DNA of 21,326 nucleotides from the IMG/VR virus record IMGVR_UViG_3300010150_000225, positions 1 to 21,326 of that record; one strand, written 5' to 3'. The translations under genes and the position numbers were made by a program. How positions within the stretch are numbered: position 1 is the first letter of the stretch; the number at the start of each line of letters is the position of its first letter. The notes below the pieces were generated by a model that searched no databases, was not told the DNA's origin, and was given only the letters and a program-made list of their open reading frames with translations. Positions 12,738 to 20,413 of this stretch are shown here, in pieces. This DNA is from a virus.

Positions 12738-13599
12738 ATACAAACTTTGCGTACTCTTCTAGAGGCACACCTATTCTTTTAGCAATAGCTATTTGGGAAG
12801 GTGTGAGTTTCACACTGCGTGCTCCTTTCTTTACAGAACCAACACCACGGCTGGCACCTGCTACAGAAGATTGCACGTTTTTCGTCTCATCGGCGAACTT
12901 TTGTGGAAAGAGCTCTCTCATTTCTGCATCTACCCGTTGGTAATAATGCTTGGAACTAGGAGGTACTCCTTCCTTAATTAATTTTTGATGAATGCCCATA
13001 GCAGCATACGTCATGCCCTCGTCTTCACCAAACCAACCGTTCTTTTCAGCCCATGCTTCCGCACTAGCGTCTGGAGCAGCTGGTTGTATATTCCGTTGCG
13101 GCATTTCAGGAACTTGCACTTGTTGAGGTGCGTTTTTCTGTCGTGCTACTAATCTTTGGGCATTTTGCGCTTCGTAAGAAGTTTTAGCAACCGCTTCTGT
13201 AGCTAACGCAATAGCTTCAGCATCGCCAAGTTCTTGAGCTTCTTTAAGTGCCCTACGCGCTCGCTCCTTATCCAGTTCAATACGTTGAGTATACTCATTA
13301 ACTAGAGTTGAATCGGAGGATTGTAACTTAGTTTGAAGTTGGTTATTGTGCTCAGAGATTTTCTTAGCAAACTCAATCGCTTCTTCTCTCTGGCGTTCAG
13401 CTTCCCGCATACGATAAGTTAGCTTATCAATGCGTTTTTTAACGCCATCACTGTATTCTTCTAATTCATCAGAGTTAGAAGCAGTTTCTTCTGGAGCAGA
13501 CATATCAAAATCTTGCGCAGGTTCCTGCAGAACATCCGCCTCTCTAGAATCGACTTCCTCATCAGGAAGTATCAGTTCAATATCTTGGGATTCAGCCAT
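12736..13599 (-). CDS. Capsid scaffolding-like protein
   Basis: A 287-residue protein. Residues 1-50 are very acidic (LILPDEEVDSREADVLQEPA). Residues about 50-155 form a long charged coiled coil (VKKRIDKLTYRMREAERQRE onward). A Gln/Pro linker follows at 156-178. A conserved-looking segment AWAEKNGWFGEDEGMTYAAM lies at 182-201 with HYYQRVDAEMRELFPQKF after it. The basic C-terminal end (KKGARSVKLTPSQIAIAKRI) is a helix of the type that binds the coat protein. The acidic start, central coiled coil and basic C-terminal helix, and the position ahead of the capsid gene, are those of T7/P22-type scaffolds that guide procapsid assembly and then leave. No protease domain is present. Confidence 0.85.
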   Translation of the reverse strand: MAESQDIELILPDEEVDSREADVLQEPAQDFDMSAPEETASNSDELEEYSDGVKKRIDKLTYRMREAERQREEAIEFAKKISEHNNQLQTKLQSSDSTLVNEYTQRIELDKERARRALKEAQELGDAEAIALATEAVAKTSYEAQNAQRLVARQKNAPQQVQVPEMPQRNIQPAAPDASAEAWAEKNGWFGEDEGMTYAAMGIHQKLIKEGVPPSSKHYYQRVDAEMRELFPQKFADETKNVQSSVAGASRGVGSVKKGARSVKLTPSQIAIAKRIGVPLEEYAKFV

Positions 13600-13610
13600 T
13601 ACATATCACC

Positions 13611-14072
13611 TTATTGCAGAATATCTTCTGGGTTATTTACAGTAGCTAAAATTTCGTCATCGTTTAAAAGACGCATATCGCCTCCGTCGATGTTAAACCT
13701 AGCTCCTGCGTAGCGACCAAAAATTACCCAATCACCCTCTTCACACCAAGAGCCATCAGGAAATTTATCTGGATCGGAATAAGCATCTGGGCCTTTTCTT
13801 ACGACAAGCCCTACTACGGTAGCTATCCGCTCTTTATCAAGAGTTTGTTTAGCTAACATAATGCCGCCTTTTGTTTTCTCTGGAGGAGTAAACGGCAGAA
13901 TTAACAACCGATACCCAGTAGGGTTCGGCAGTTTGTCTGTATGAGCTTCATAATTTTCAGAGGTTATACTTTCTTTAGCAGGTTCTAACGGCGTATCAGA
14001 ACCAAAATTAAGAACTCGTTCTGGAGTAGCTCCTATGCTACTTAAATCAACGTCTTCAGTCGTCTTCGACAT
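13611..14072 (-). CDS. GroES-like co-chaperonin
   Basis: A 153-residue protein when started at the ATG at 14072, which has AAGGA (14083-14079) six bases upstream; an in-frame ATG at 14087 has no such site. Residues 1-48 are a phage-specific extension. Residues 51-153 follow the GroES fold: PTGYRLLILPFTPPEKTKGG (51-70) corresponds to the first strand plus the mobile loop, with GGIML at 69-73 equivalent to the GGIVL that contacts GroEL; then IATVVGLVVRKGPDAYSD, EEGDWVIFGRYAGARFNIDG and RLLNDDEILATV. By analogy with T4 gp31 it would cap the host GroEL to fold capsid proteins. It sits just ahead of the scaffold and capsid genes. GroES-like fold is clear; that it works with GroEL is inference. Confidence 0.88.
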   Translation of the reverse strand: MSKTTEDVDLSSIGATPERVLNFGSDTPLEPAKESITSENYEAHTDKLPNPTGYRLLILPFTPPEKTKGGIMLAKQTLDKERIATVVGLVVRKGPDAYSDPDKFPDGSWCEEGDWVIFGRYAGARFNIDGGDMRLLNDDEILATVNNPEDILQ

Positions 14073-14256
14073 CTTCCATCCTTCCATGCAGGGTAGTTAT
14101 TTCTTGTTCAGCGAAATTAAGCCCTGAAATTTCACCAACAATACGTTGGTACTGAACAAAGTCTTGTGCGCCACCAGTGGCGAGAGTCTGCGCGAGATCT
14201 TCTTGTCTCTCGCGCAGCTTGCGGAGTAAATACTCCGAATATTTTATAAAATCCAT
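14056..14256 (-). CDS. Small helical phage protein, 66 residues
   Basis: An acidic helical protein (MDFIKYSEYLLRKLRERQED, then LATGGAQDFVQYQRIVGEIS and a tail GRMEDVEDD). It has two helices around a short Gly turn, consistent with a small coiled-coil dimer. I recall similar small proteins (a Y...VGxIxGL..A core) near head genes of many phages, with no assigned function. The start overlaps the preceding stop by one base (TAATG), and the end overlaps the GroES-like gene by 17 bases, so it is certainly part of the operon. A role in head assembly is only positional. Confidence 0.78.
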   Translation of the reverse strand: MDFIKYSEYLLRKLRERQEDLAQTLATGGAQDFVQYQRIVGEISGLNFAEQEITTLHGRMEDVEDD

Positions 14257-14468
14257 TAGTTAACGTAGCTAGTAAAATCTAATCCTTTAGTAGCTGCGCC
14301 AGTTCCTTTCGTCTTTACTTTTTTACCAGGAATGCTGATAGTTTTTTCTGCCAGCATCGTAGCTTTTGCGAAACCTTCGTTAGAAGGTTCTGGGATTGAC
14401 GGTTGGACTCCTGCCTTTTGAGTTTTAGGGGACGGATAAGGCATTTCCGTGTTTCTAAGGTTTCTCAT
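14256..14468 (-). CDS. Small basic phage protein, 70 residues
   Basis: The product reads MRNLRNTEMPYPSPKTQKAG, then Pro/Ser-rich sequence, and ends KKVKTKGTGAATKGLDFTSY. The start at 14468 overlaps the preceding stop as ATGA; an in-frame ATG at 14444 is an alternative. The Lys/Gly/Thr tail with GTGAATKG is a type I remember in small marine phage proteins of unknown function. It has no globular hydrophobic core and is probably partly disordered, perhaps DNA-binding by charge. It is the second of three small genes between the portal-side genes and the GroES-like gene. Confidence 0.75.
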   Translation of the reverse strand: MRNLRNTEMPYPSPKTQKAGVQPSIPEPSNEGFAKATMLAEKTISIPGKKVKTKGTGAATKGLDFTSYVN

Positions 14469-14593
14469 TTTTTACCTTTACTACGAGAACGAGTTGAACC
14501 GCCGCGCTTCATTTTCATCGGCATTTTCTTAGCGGTCTTACCGCCCATGCCCATTTTCTTAGGCATCTTTTTGTTCGTTTTGCGTCCTGGCAT
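14465..14593 (-). CDS. 42-residue highly basic Lys/Met-rich peptide
   Basis: The start is the ATG at 14593: AAGGAG (14605-14600) lies exactly six bases upstream, and the upstream gene's stop is one base away. A longer frame to 14656 overlaps the preceding gene deeply and is rejected. The product is MPGRKTNKKMPKKMGMGGKT continuing with KKMPMKMKRGGSTRSRSKGKK; nearly half the residues are Lys or Arg, with methionines and GG pairs spaced between. It is likely disordered and would bind DNA, RNA or another acidic partner by charge. A DNA-condensing virion peptide is possible but unproven. Confidence 0.8.
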   Translation of the reverse strand: MPGRKTNKKMPKKMGMGGKTAKKMPMKMKRGGSTRSRSKGKK

Positions 14594-14594
14594 T

Positions 14595-15272
14595 TTAATC
14601 TCCTTCGGCGTACAAGTTATTAAACGTAATGTTCGGATCCATGTAGCTATCGTCAATTTCCGCGCTATGCACGTGTTGACTAGGATAAAAGTCCGGTGCT
14701 CCTGAACCTGTCTCCCATAACGCAGGGTTGGTCGCTCTTACACGATTGTTAGGCAACGCCACAATATTGCCTGTCCATTTTCCTGCATCAGTTAGCTGAA
14801 TAACATGACTCTGCTTATGCTGTGCAGGATCATCAGCTATATCATTTCCTGTATAATCTACAGTAAACAAATACTTCCCTGTATGGAACTCGCTATCTAT
14901 CTTACATAGCCAAGGGCTAGAAGATACACGATCCATAACAATAACCTCATGGTCTCGGGAACTACAGTCCCAAGGCTGCGCTAAATGAGTTGCCATTGAT
15001 TCAGGCATTTCATCAATCATCGCGTCAGCAACTAAAGCGGTAATAGGCATCCTAGCCCACATCGCTCCCCCATGAAGATTTTCAGAATCTTCCTCTTCAT
15101 TCAATTCGTATCCTGTAAATACGACTTGAAAGGATAAACATCTATCTGGGATAGTGTTTACCGCAATAGCTATTGCATGTAAATACTCTCCGTGATACTG
15201 TAGATGATTATGTGTGTATTCTTTTCTAACCCAGCAATTAAAATGCGGGATATTACTTATTAAATGAGGCAA
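14595..15272 (-). CDS. Conserved phage protein of unknown function, 225 residues
   Basis: The start codon is TTG at 15272, immediately behind the portal stop and preceded by an AAGGA four bases away; no ATG lies in the first 70 residues, and the sequence before that is clearly coding. The product starts MPHLISNIPHFNCWVRKEYT and has HNHLQYHGEYLHAIAIAVNT, IPDRCLSFQVVFTGYELNEE, MWARMPITALVADAM and CSSRDHEVIVMDRVSSSPWL. I recall the MPH.ISNIPxFxCWVRxEYTHN start from marine phages, where it stays unassigned. It is rich in His and aromatic residues and appears globular. By position between portal and head genes it may be a head-assembly or virion protein. No catalytic motif can be argued. Confidence 0.85.
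   Translation of the reverse strand: MPHLISNIPHFNCWVRKEYTHNHLQYHGEYLHAIAIAVNTIPDRCLSFQVVFTGYELNEEEDSENLHGGAMWARMPITALVADAMIDEMPESMATHLAQPWDCSSRDHEVIVMDRVSSSPWLCKIDSEFHTGKYLFTVDYTGNDIADDPAQHKQSHVIQLTDAGKWTGNIVALPNNRVRATNPALWETGSGAPDFYPSQHVHSAEIDDSYMDPNITFNNLYAEGD
14600..14605 (-). promoter_or_regulatory. Ribosome binding site deciding the start at 14593
   Basis: AAGGAG on the minus strand, six bases before the ATG of the Lys/Met-rich peptide. It lies within the last codons of the preceding gene and excludes the longer upstream start. Confidence 0.8.
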
Positions 15273-17645
15273 TTAATCCTTTTCCTGTGACTCCCGAACA
15301 ATCTTTGCAATCTCAGTCAAATTAGAATCTACTTCTCTATCGTCGCGCATCTCTGCTTGTTGTAGTTCAGAGGCTACTCGGATATCCGTTTGTTGTTCTT
15401 GAGATTCAATACGCTCTCTTTCCAACTGCGCTTTACGCTCGGATTCCCTGTCGCGCTGTTTGAGTTTTTCGAACTCTAATTCCATCTGTTCTTCGAACAT
15501 CTGGCGCTGAGGATCTTGCTGCTGTGCGGCCATCGCTTGAGCAAGAGCTTGTTCTTGGCCAGTAATCTGCTGAGTCGCCTGAGCAGCCGCCATAGCAATT
15601 TGGCTTTCGGCTTCTGGAGGTAACTGCGGCATCTGACCATCTGGCCCTGGCTGTGGTAGCTGGATACCTTGTTGAGTCAACATTTCTTCCACTTGAATAC
15701 GATACTTCAGAGCTTGGTGCTGTTGAATATGCGCTTGAAGTGCGCCCATCGCTTGTGGATTCTGCTGTGTTTGAGGATTTTGCATAAACGCCATATGTGC
15801 TTGGACGTGGGCGTCATGGTTTTGTTGAATGAACGCTTGTAAAGGAGCACTCATCAATGCGTCCATATTTTCTTGGACGGGATCTTTCGGAGCAGGAGCC
15901 ATATCAGGTAATAAGATATCGTCGATATCTTTGATATTTAGCGCAGTATACATTTTACGAAAGGCTTCTTTCATATTGTGTATTTGAGGGGCGCTTTGGG
16001 CCATCTGTAGTTGCGTTTGTGCCAAAATAATACGTTGTGTCGTACTGAAAATGTTTGGATCACAAACGGGAATGATATCGACACTGTTGTCGAAATCTTC
16101 GGCGAATACAGTTTTCTGAGCACCCTGTACTTGGTACGGGTATTCAGGAGGTAAGTATTCTCCGAATAATCTTTTTAGGATTTTAAATTCGTTGCGCTGT
16201 GCATAGTGCAATCTCTTATGGATTGCAGAAATTACTTTTTGTCCTTTTTCCAACAACGCAACGGTAGTGCCTACTGGAGCATTAGAATTAGCGTCGCCAG
16301 TTTGGTTATCCATCACAGATGCAAACCGCTGGCCAGACTCCACTAGAACTCCCATCAACTGCGCAAGAGCAGGACTAGGTTCTTTATACGGTAGCGGCAT
16401 AAAGGATTCGCGGATAGTACCTCCAGGAGTATCGACATCACGCCACTCTCCAGGCTGTACCGGATCATCTGACCTTTGGATATTTAATCCACGTGCTTTA
16501 AATCCAGCAGGTAAGTTCGCTAATGTACCAGCGTCAATTAGCTGTCGGAGGATTGCGGTAGCTGATTTCGTAACGCCGCCAATCATATGGATTAGACCGA
16601 AACCGTAAAACCCTAATCCTGGAAGGAACTTGTAATGCGTAAAGTATTCAATTTTCTTTCGCATCGGATCGGTTTCTTCGTAGTTTCTACGAATAGATAG
16701 AATATCGTTGTTATCCCTACAAATAGTGATTATGTACGGCAACGCTAGTCCGGTTACTTCGCCGTTTTTATCCGTATGTTCAAACCCTTCGATATCTAAT
16801 TCAACATGGAACTCAAGCAGCGTGTAATCATGCTGGTTCCCTGTACGACTAACGCCGTCTATCTGATCAATCTTTTCTTGTACCGAATCGTCTCCGTCAG
16901 TATATGAAGGAGCGTTCATCTCGGTATCTACATAAAACCCGCTAAGTTGTAACTTACGAAGATCATTCTCCGTCATAGTCATCCGGTGGGTAATACGAGG
17001 GGACGTATGCAGATCCGTAGCTGTGTACGGAACTACTAAATCTTCAGCTTTTACAAACCTTGATACGACACGACCTACCGTCGGATCGTAATAACATTTC
17101 TTAAACGCAGAACCTGCCAGTGGCAAAAAGAACAACATCTGATCCATTTCAGGATCGTACTCTTCCATTTTGTACAACAACTGGAAGTTCATAAAATCCT
17201 TTACGCGATTAGCCTGCATCGCTTTCGGATCGTTTGACGCGCCCATAATTTTCGTATCTACTGGGCCGTTAGCTGGTAGTAGTTCTTTATACGCTTGAGC
17301 TTGGAAATGGGTAGCAGCTTCAGCAAGTATCGGGTGATATACGCCGCTTGCGCCTTCAAACGGTTCGCTACGAGGATCGTTTTCAATACCAAGCAGCTCT
17401 AGACCGTCTTTAAATGTTTCGTACCAGTTTTGACGGGAATCTACATCGTCTTGGTACGCGCTAAGTAGCTCTCCAGAAATTTCAGAAAGCGTAGCGGGGT
17501 CTAAATACTCCGCAAGGTTTTCTTCAAACGGAATATCTACTTCCATTTCTAACATAGAAGGATCAACGAGGTTATTGTCCTCGTCAAACAGGATCTCTAC
17601 CCGTTCTTCGCCGTCAAACTCTTCTGGGAATTGCACTTCAGCCAT
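15273..17645 (-). CDS. Portal protein
   Basis: A 790-residue protein forming the ring at the head vertex through which DNA enters and leaves. The N-terminus is acidic (1-60); then WYETFKDGLELLGIENDPRS, PFEGASGVYHPILAEAATHF, FLPLAGSAFKKCYYDPTVGR, YTLLEFHVELDIEG and the segment HYKFLPGLGFYGFGLIHMIG, TAILRQLIDAGTLANLPAGF are as in P22-like portals of large size. From about residue 600 to the end the protein is Gln/Ala-rich and helical with a charged coiled coil (QRDRESERKAQLERERIESQ), consistent with the long barrel seen in P22-type portals. It follows the terminase gene by 37 bases and is followed directly by the next gene. The length is slightly above P22 portal (725). The family call rests on motif recognition and context. 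Confidence 0.9.
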   Translation of the reverse strand: MAEVQFPEEFDGEERVEILFDEDNNLVDPSMLEMEVDIPFEENLAEYLDPATLSEISGELLSAYQDDVDSRQNWYETFKDGLELLGIENDPRSEPFEGASGVYHPILAEAATHFQAQAYKELLPANGPVDTKIMGASNDPKAMQANRVKDFMNFQLLYKMEEYDPEMDQMLFFLPLAGSAFKKCYYDPTVGRVVSRFVKAEDLVVPYTATDLHTSPRITHRMTMTENDLRKLQLSGFYVDTEMNAPSYTDGDDSVQEKIDQIDGVSRTGNQHDYTLLEFHVELDIEGFEHTDKNGEVTGLALPYIITICRDNNDILSIRRNYEETDPMRKKIEYFTHYKFLPGLGFYGFGLIHMIGGVTKSATAILRQLIDAGTLANLPAGFKARGLNIQRSDDPVQPGEWRDVDTPGGTIRESFMPLPYKEPSPALAQLMGVLVESGQRFASVMDNQTGDANSNAPVGTTVALLEKGQKVISAIHKRLHYAQRNEFKILKRLFGEYLPPEYPYQVQGAQKTVFAEDFDNSVDIIPVCDPNIFSTTQRIILAQTQLQMAQSAPQIHNMKEAFRKMYTALNIKDIDDILLPDMAPAPKDPVQENMDALMSAPLQAFIQQNHDAHVQAHMAFMQNPQTQQNPQAMGALQAHIQQHQALKYRIQVEEMLTQQGIQLPQPGPDGQMPQLPPEAESQIAMAAAQATQQITGQEQALAQAMAAQQQDPQRQMFEEQMELEFEKLKQRDRESERKAQLERERIESQEQQTDIRVASELQQAEMRDDREVDSNLTEIAKIVRESQEKD

Positions 17646-17682
17646 GGAACGCTACCCTACTCTTATTTTTTGAGACGGTAAA

Positions 17683-19200
17683 TTAGTAATATGCCCGTAT
17701 TTTCGGATAATACTCTTCTTCGTCGTCATAATCGCCATCTAATCGCAAAAATCCGCCCTGTCTAAAGCGACTTAGGGCTAAAGTAGTTGCATCTACGCAA
17801 TCATCGTTGTCCCCGTTAGGAAAATCAGCAACTTCGTCTACTAATTCTTGCGCCCAGTTCGTATCAGGCACCCAAACGCGGCCTTCTTGGAAAATTCCAC
17901 TAACCGCATTCAATCTAGCGATCTTATCCTGACCTTTACTCGGTGAAAAGGTATTTATTGGGATACCCTGCCGCCGTAATTCTTGCGTTAACGGAATACC
18001 AGAGGCTTTCGTTTCGATAATTACCGAATCAGGCTCCCAATGTTCGTATAACCGCATCGCTTCGCGCTTGAGTTCAGGGAAATCTAACCGCTCTTTTACG
18101 CAATCTAACAAAATTATATGCGCATCCTGCCCACTATAGTGTTCATCGCCGATTTTACCCTCGGGGTAGAACACCCCCCACGTTGTTATCGCCGTATAGT
18201 CGGATCTTTCGGATTTTAAAAACGCCGTATCGTAACTTTGAATCAAATAATCGCAAGATGGAGGGTTATCTCTAGGCCATTCCATTATCCATTCTTTAGG
18301 AATAATCGAAATACCCTCGCCCGTAGGCCGCTGCATATACTGCGCTGCCCATTTAGACGGAGGTATCGACGCTTTCGTAGCTTCTAATTCGTCTAATGAC
18401 CAAAATTCAGGCCATAGCGGTTTACCTGATGGCAATATCGCGGGAAACTCAATAACCTCCCATTCGTCGCCACCCTTTTCTTGCGTCATCCGCTTGATTA
18501 ATTTACCCGTTACGTCCTTTTTAGACCAACGAGTCATTACGATAACGATCGCACCTCCTGGCTGAAGGCGCTGACGGGGGCCAGTTTGATACCAGTCATA
18601 CGCTTCTTCTAACGCTTTATCCGAAAAAGCGTCTTGTTCAGAGTGAGGATCGTCAATAATAAACAAATCAGCACCACGACCCGCGAGTGCGCCACCAATA
18701 CCCGCCGCATAATACTGACCGCCCTGCGATGTATTCCATTTACCCGCGCTTCGCGAGTCAGCTTTTAGTTCGGTAGCTGGAAATATCTCCGCATATTCTT
18801 CGCTTTCAATTAAGTCACGAACCCTACGGCCAAAGTTAACCGCAAGGTCAGCTGTGTGCGTAGCTTCAATGATTTTTAATTTAGGACGCTTACCTAATAA
18901 GTAAGCTGGGAACAAATACGAAGCAAACTCAGACTTCGTATGTCGTGGAGGCATGTTGATTATGAGGCGTTTTGATTCTCCGCTGGCGATTTTATCGAAT
19001 GCCTCGGCCATCTTTTTGTGGTGCGCACCCGCAATAAACTCTGGCCAAATCGTTTTAACAAAATCGTAAAACGACGCCATAGAACTTTCGCGTTTTTCGC
19101 GCTTTTCTAATTCCTCTAGGAGAAGAGTAAACTCTTTCGCTTCTTCTTTCGATAGATGGGAAAGGTCTACTTCCTTTAGCTGTTCAAGTGGGGTGGTCAA
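17683..19200 (-). CDS. terL: Terminase large subunit (packaging ATPase and nuclease)
   Basis: A 505-residue protein. ATPase domain: P-loop variant NMPPRHTKS (82-90), Walker B LFIIDD (179-184) with D183/D184, and the coupling motif TRW (223-225). The linker carries SKWAAQYMQRPTGEG (282-296). The RNase H-like nuclease domain has D324 in SYDTAF, E396 in IIETKASG and the acidic group D466/D467/D470 in GDNDDCVDA, the expected metal ligands. It packages DNA into the procapsid through the portal. The start is a TTG at 19200 that overlaps the preceding stop (TTGA); the next ATG at 19080 would lose an acidic helix (residues 20-38) that resembles homologues I recall, so I keep the TTG, although no strong ribosome site is visible. 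No small-subunit gene is recognised in the window. Confidence 0.95.
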   Translation of the reverse strand: MTTPLEQLKEVDLSHLSKEEAKEFTLLLEELEKREKRESSMASFYDFVKTIWPEFIAGAHHKKMAEAFDKIASGESKRLIINMPPRHTKSEFASYLFPAYLLGKRPKLKIIEATHTADLAVNFGRRVRDLIESEEYAEIFPATELKADSRSAGKWNTSQGGQYYAAGIGGALAGRGADLFIIDDPHSEQDAFSDKALEEAYDWYQTGPRQRLQPGGAIVIVMTRWSKKDVTGKLIKRMTQEKGGDEWEVIEFPAILPSGKPLWPEFWSLDELEATKASIPPSKWAAQYMQRPTGEGISIIPKEWIMEWPRDNPPSCDYLIQSYDTAFLKSERSDYTAITTWGVFYPEGKIGDEHYSGQDAHIILLDCVKERLDFPELKREAMRLYEHWEPDSVIIETKASGIPLTQELRRQGIPINTFSPSKGQDKIARLNAVSGIFQEGRVWVPDTNWAQELVDEVADFPNGDNDDCVDATTLALSRFRQGGFLRLDGDYDDEEEYYPKIRAYY

Positions 19201-19793
19201 CGGAGTCTTTCTTGGTTTAACCTTTCAGAAGATATTCGGCCACCGTTAGCCATCGTTTGTATTTGTTGTTGCGTAGCTGGCACCATCCCCGCATCGGGAG
19301 TCATTTCCATTTGATCCGCAAGTTGCATACCTACTTGCTGGATTTGTGGGTCGGGGTCTTGCATCATCCCCATAATTTGCGGAACGCCAAAATAATATAC
19401 GTCGTTCGGTGTACCTACCGGCCCACCGTCGGCGGCCATCTGAGTAAATACACTTTCTAAACCACCTGATTCTATTAGCATCGCTAAATCTTCTTCAGAT
19501 AGCTCCATAGGCATTGCGCCCATAGCGTCGTCTTCTCCTGGAACCGGAGGCTGACCTCCTTCGTAATCCATCGCTTTTAACGCTTCTTCTAATCCAGAAA
19601 CGTCGCTACCCTGTACTTCTTCAGGAACAACTTCTTTAACCATCGCGATATTCGGGGCGGACCCTTCAATTAACGCACGAGTTTGAGCGTTTTCTTCAGC
19701 TTTTCTTTGTGCTTTACGGGCTTGACGAGCAGAATACGCCGTAGCCGCAGCCGTCGCTGTCGCCCCTATAATTGCAGCTGCAATAAAGCTCAT
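19197..19793 (-). CDS. Hydrophobic-helix virion-type protein, 198 residues, function unknown
   Basis: Residues 2-20 form a small-residue hydrophobic helix (SFIAAAIIGATATAAATAYS) followed by a basic helix ARQARKAQRKAEENAQTRA. The remainder is acidic and Met/Gln-rich, with short GG elements MAADGGPVG and MANGGRIS and helical segments such as DPQIQQVGMQLADQME. The N-terminal layout resembles that of DNA-ejection or membrane-interacting phage proteins, where such a helix is common, but the length and C-terminal part do not let me name it. The start overlaps the preceding stop as ATGA and the end overlaps the terminase start. It could also be a small packaging partner; no helix-turn-helix is seen. 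Confidence 0.75.
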   Translation of the reverse strand: MSFIAAAIIGATATAAATAYSARQARKAQRKAEENAQTRALIEGSAPNIAMVKEVVPEEVQGSDVSGLEEALKAMDYEGGQPPVPGEDDAMGAMPMELSEEDLAMLIESGGLESVFTQMAADGGPVGTPNDVYYFGVPQIMGMMQDPDPQIQQVGMQLADQMEMTPDAGMVPATQQQIQTMANGGRISSERLNQERLR

Positions 19794-20413
19794 AGCTGTT
19801 TCTCCTTGATCTGACAGATAAGTTTTTCTACTTGTTGAATATCAGGGGGAAGTAACTTAACATCTTTAAAAGATTTAGCGATTACTTCTTCTTCGATATC
19901 TTCAATGTTTAACTTGTCTGTTGCATGAACTGTAACAAACACACACTCAGTGTGAGTGTATATCGCGCGTTTAGTTCCCGCTTGAGTTATGCCGTGGTAG
20001 GGAGCGGATATTTTTTCTACCCCGTCTTGTGAAAAAATAGACATTTCACCTTGCATTAAGAAAAACGGATGCGTTTTGTTATGTATTTTCGTAACGATAA
20101 ATAATCCTGCTGGATTAAAAATCTCACGAATATACTGACCGTCTGCAAAACTATGTTTAGTTGGGTTTATCTCATGAACCGTTTGTAGTTTAGCGGGATG
20201 TGCGTTAACCGCTTGTTCGAACTCAGTTATTTTTTCTCTGAATTCTTTTTGTTTTCTTTGGTATACCGCGTAATCCCACGCTTCATCGAAATGAAACGTA
20301 TGCTGCAGCCCCCATTCTTCCGTTTTTTCTATAAAGTGCTTTTTAGCGTCTTCTTTAGATAAAGGAGCGTTTTTAATTTGCTCGTCTATCTGGGCCATTG
20401 TAAGCTGGCTCAT
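19790..20413 (-). CDS. Cupin-like phage protein
   Basis: A 207-residue protein. The N-terminal 75 residues are helical (MAQIDEQIKNAPLSKEDAKK, KQKEFREKITEFEQAV). Residues about 92-180 resemble a single cupin barrel: GQYIREIFNPAGLFIVTKIH, then NKTHPFFLMQGEMSIFSQDG with candidate metal ligands H111, H115 and E123, then GITQAGTKRAIYTHTECVFV with H154 and a closing strand TVHATDKL. Cupins bind metals or sugars or serve as structural modules, and cupin-like genes turn up near phage structural genes; the substrate here is unknown. The start and end each overlap neighbours by four bases (ATGA), so it is co-translated with the terminase-side genes. Confidence 0.78.
   Translation of the reverse strand: MSQLTMAQIDEQIKNAPLSKEDAKKHFIEKTEEWGLQHTFHFDEAWDYAVYQRKQKEFREKITEFEQAVNAHPAKLQTVHEINPTKHSFADGQYIREIFNPAGLFIVTKIHNKTHPFFLMQGEMSIFSQDGVEKISAPYHGITQAGTKRAIYTHTECVFVTVHATDKLNIEDIEEEVIAKSFKDVKLLPPDIQQVEKLICQIKEKQL

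Noticed and set aside
14594-14656. Upstream extension of the Lys/Met-rich peptide to an ATG at 14656
   Set aside because: It would overlap the previous gene by 62 bases, and the AAGGAG at 14605-14600 fits the ATG at 14593 exactly.
16267-16608. A 113-residue plus-strand frame inside the portal gene
   Set aside because: It lies wholly within the well-supported portal gene, has no ribosome site of note and no recognisable product.
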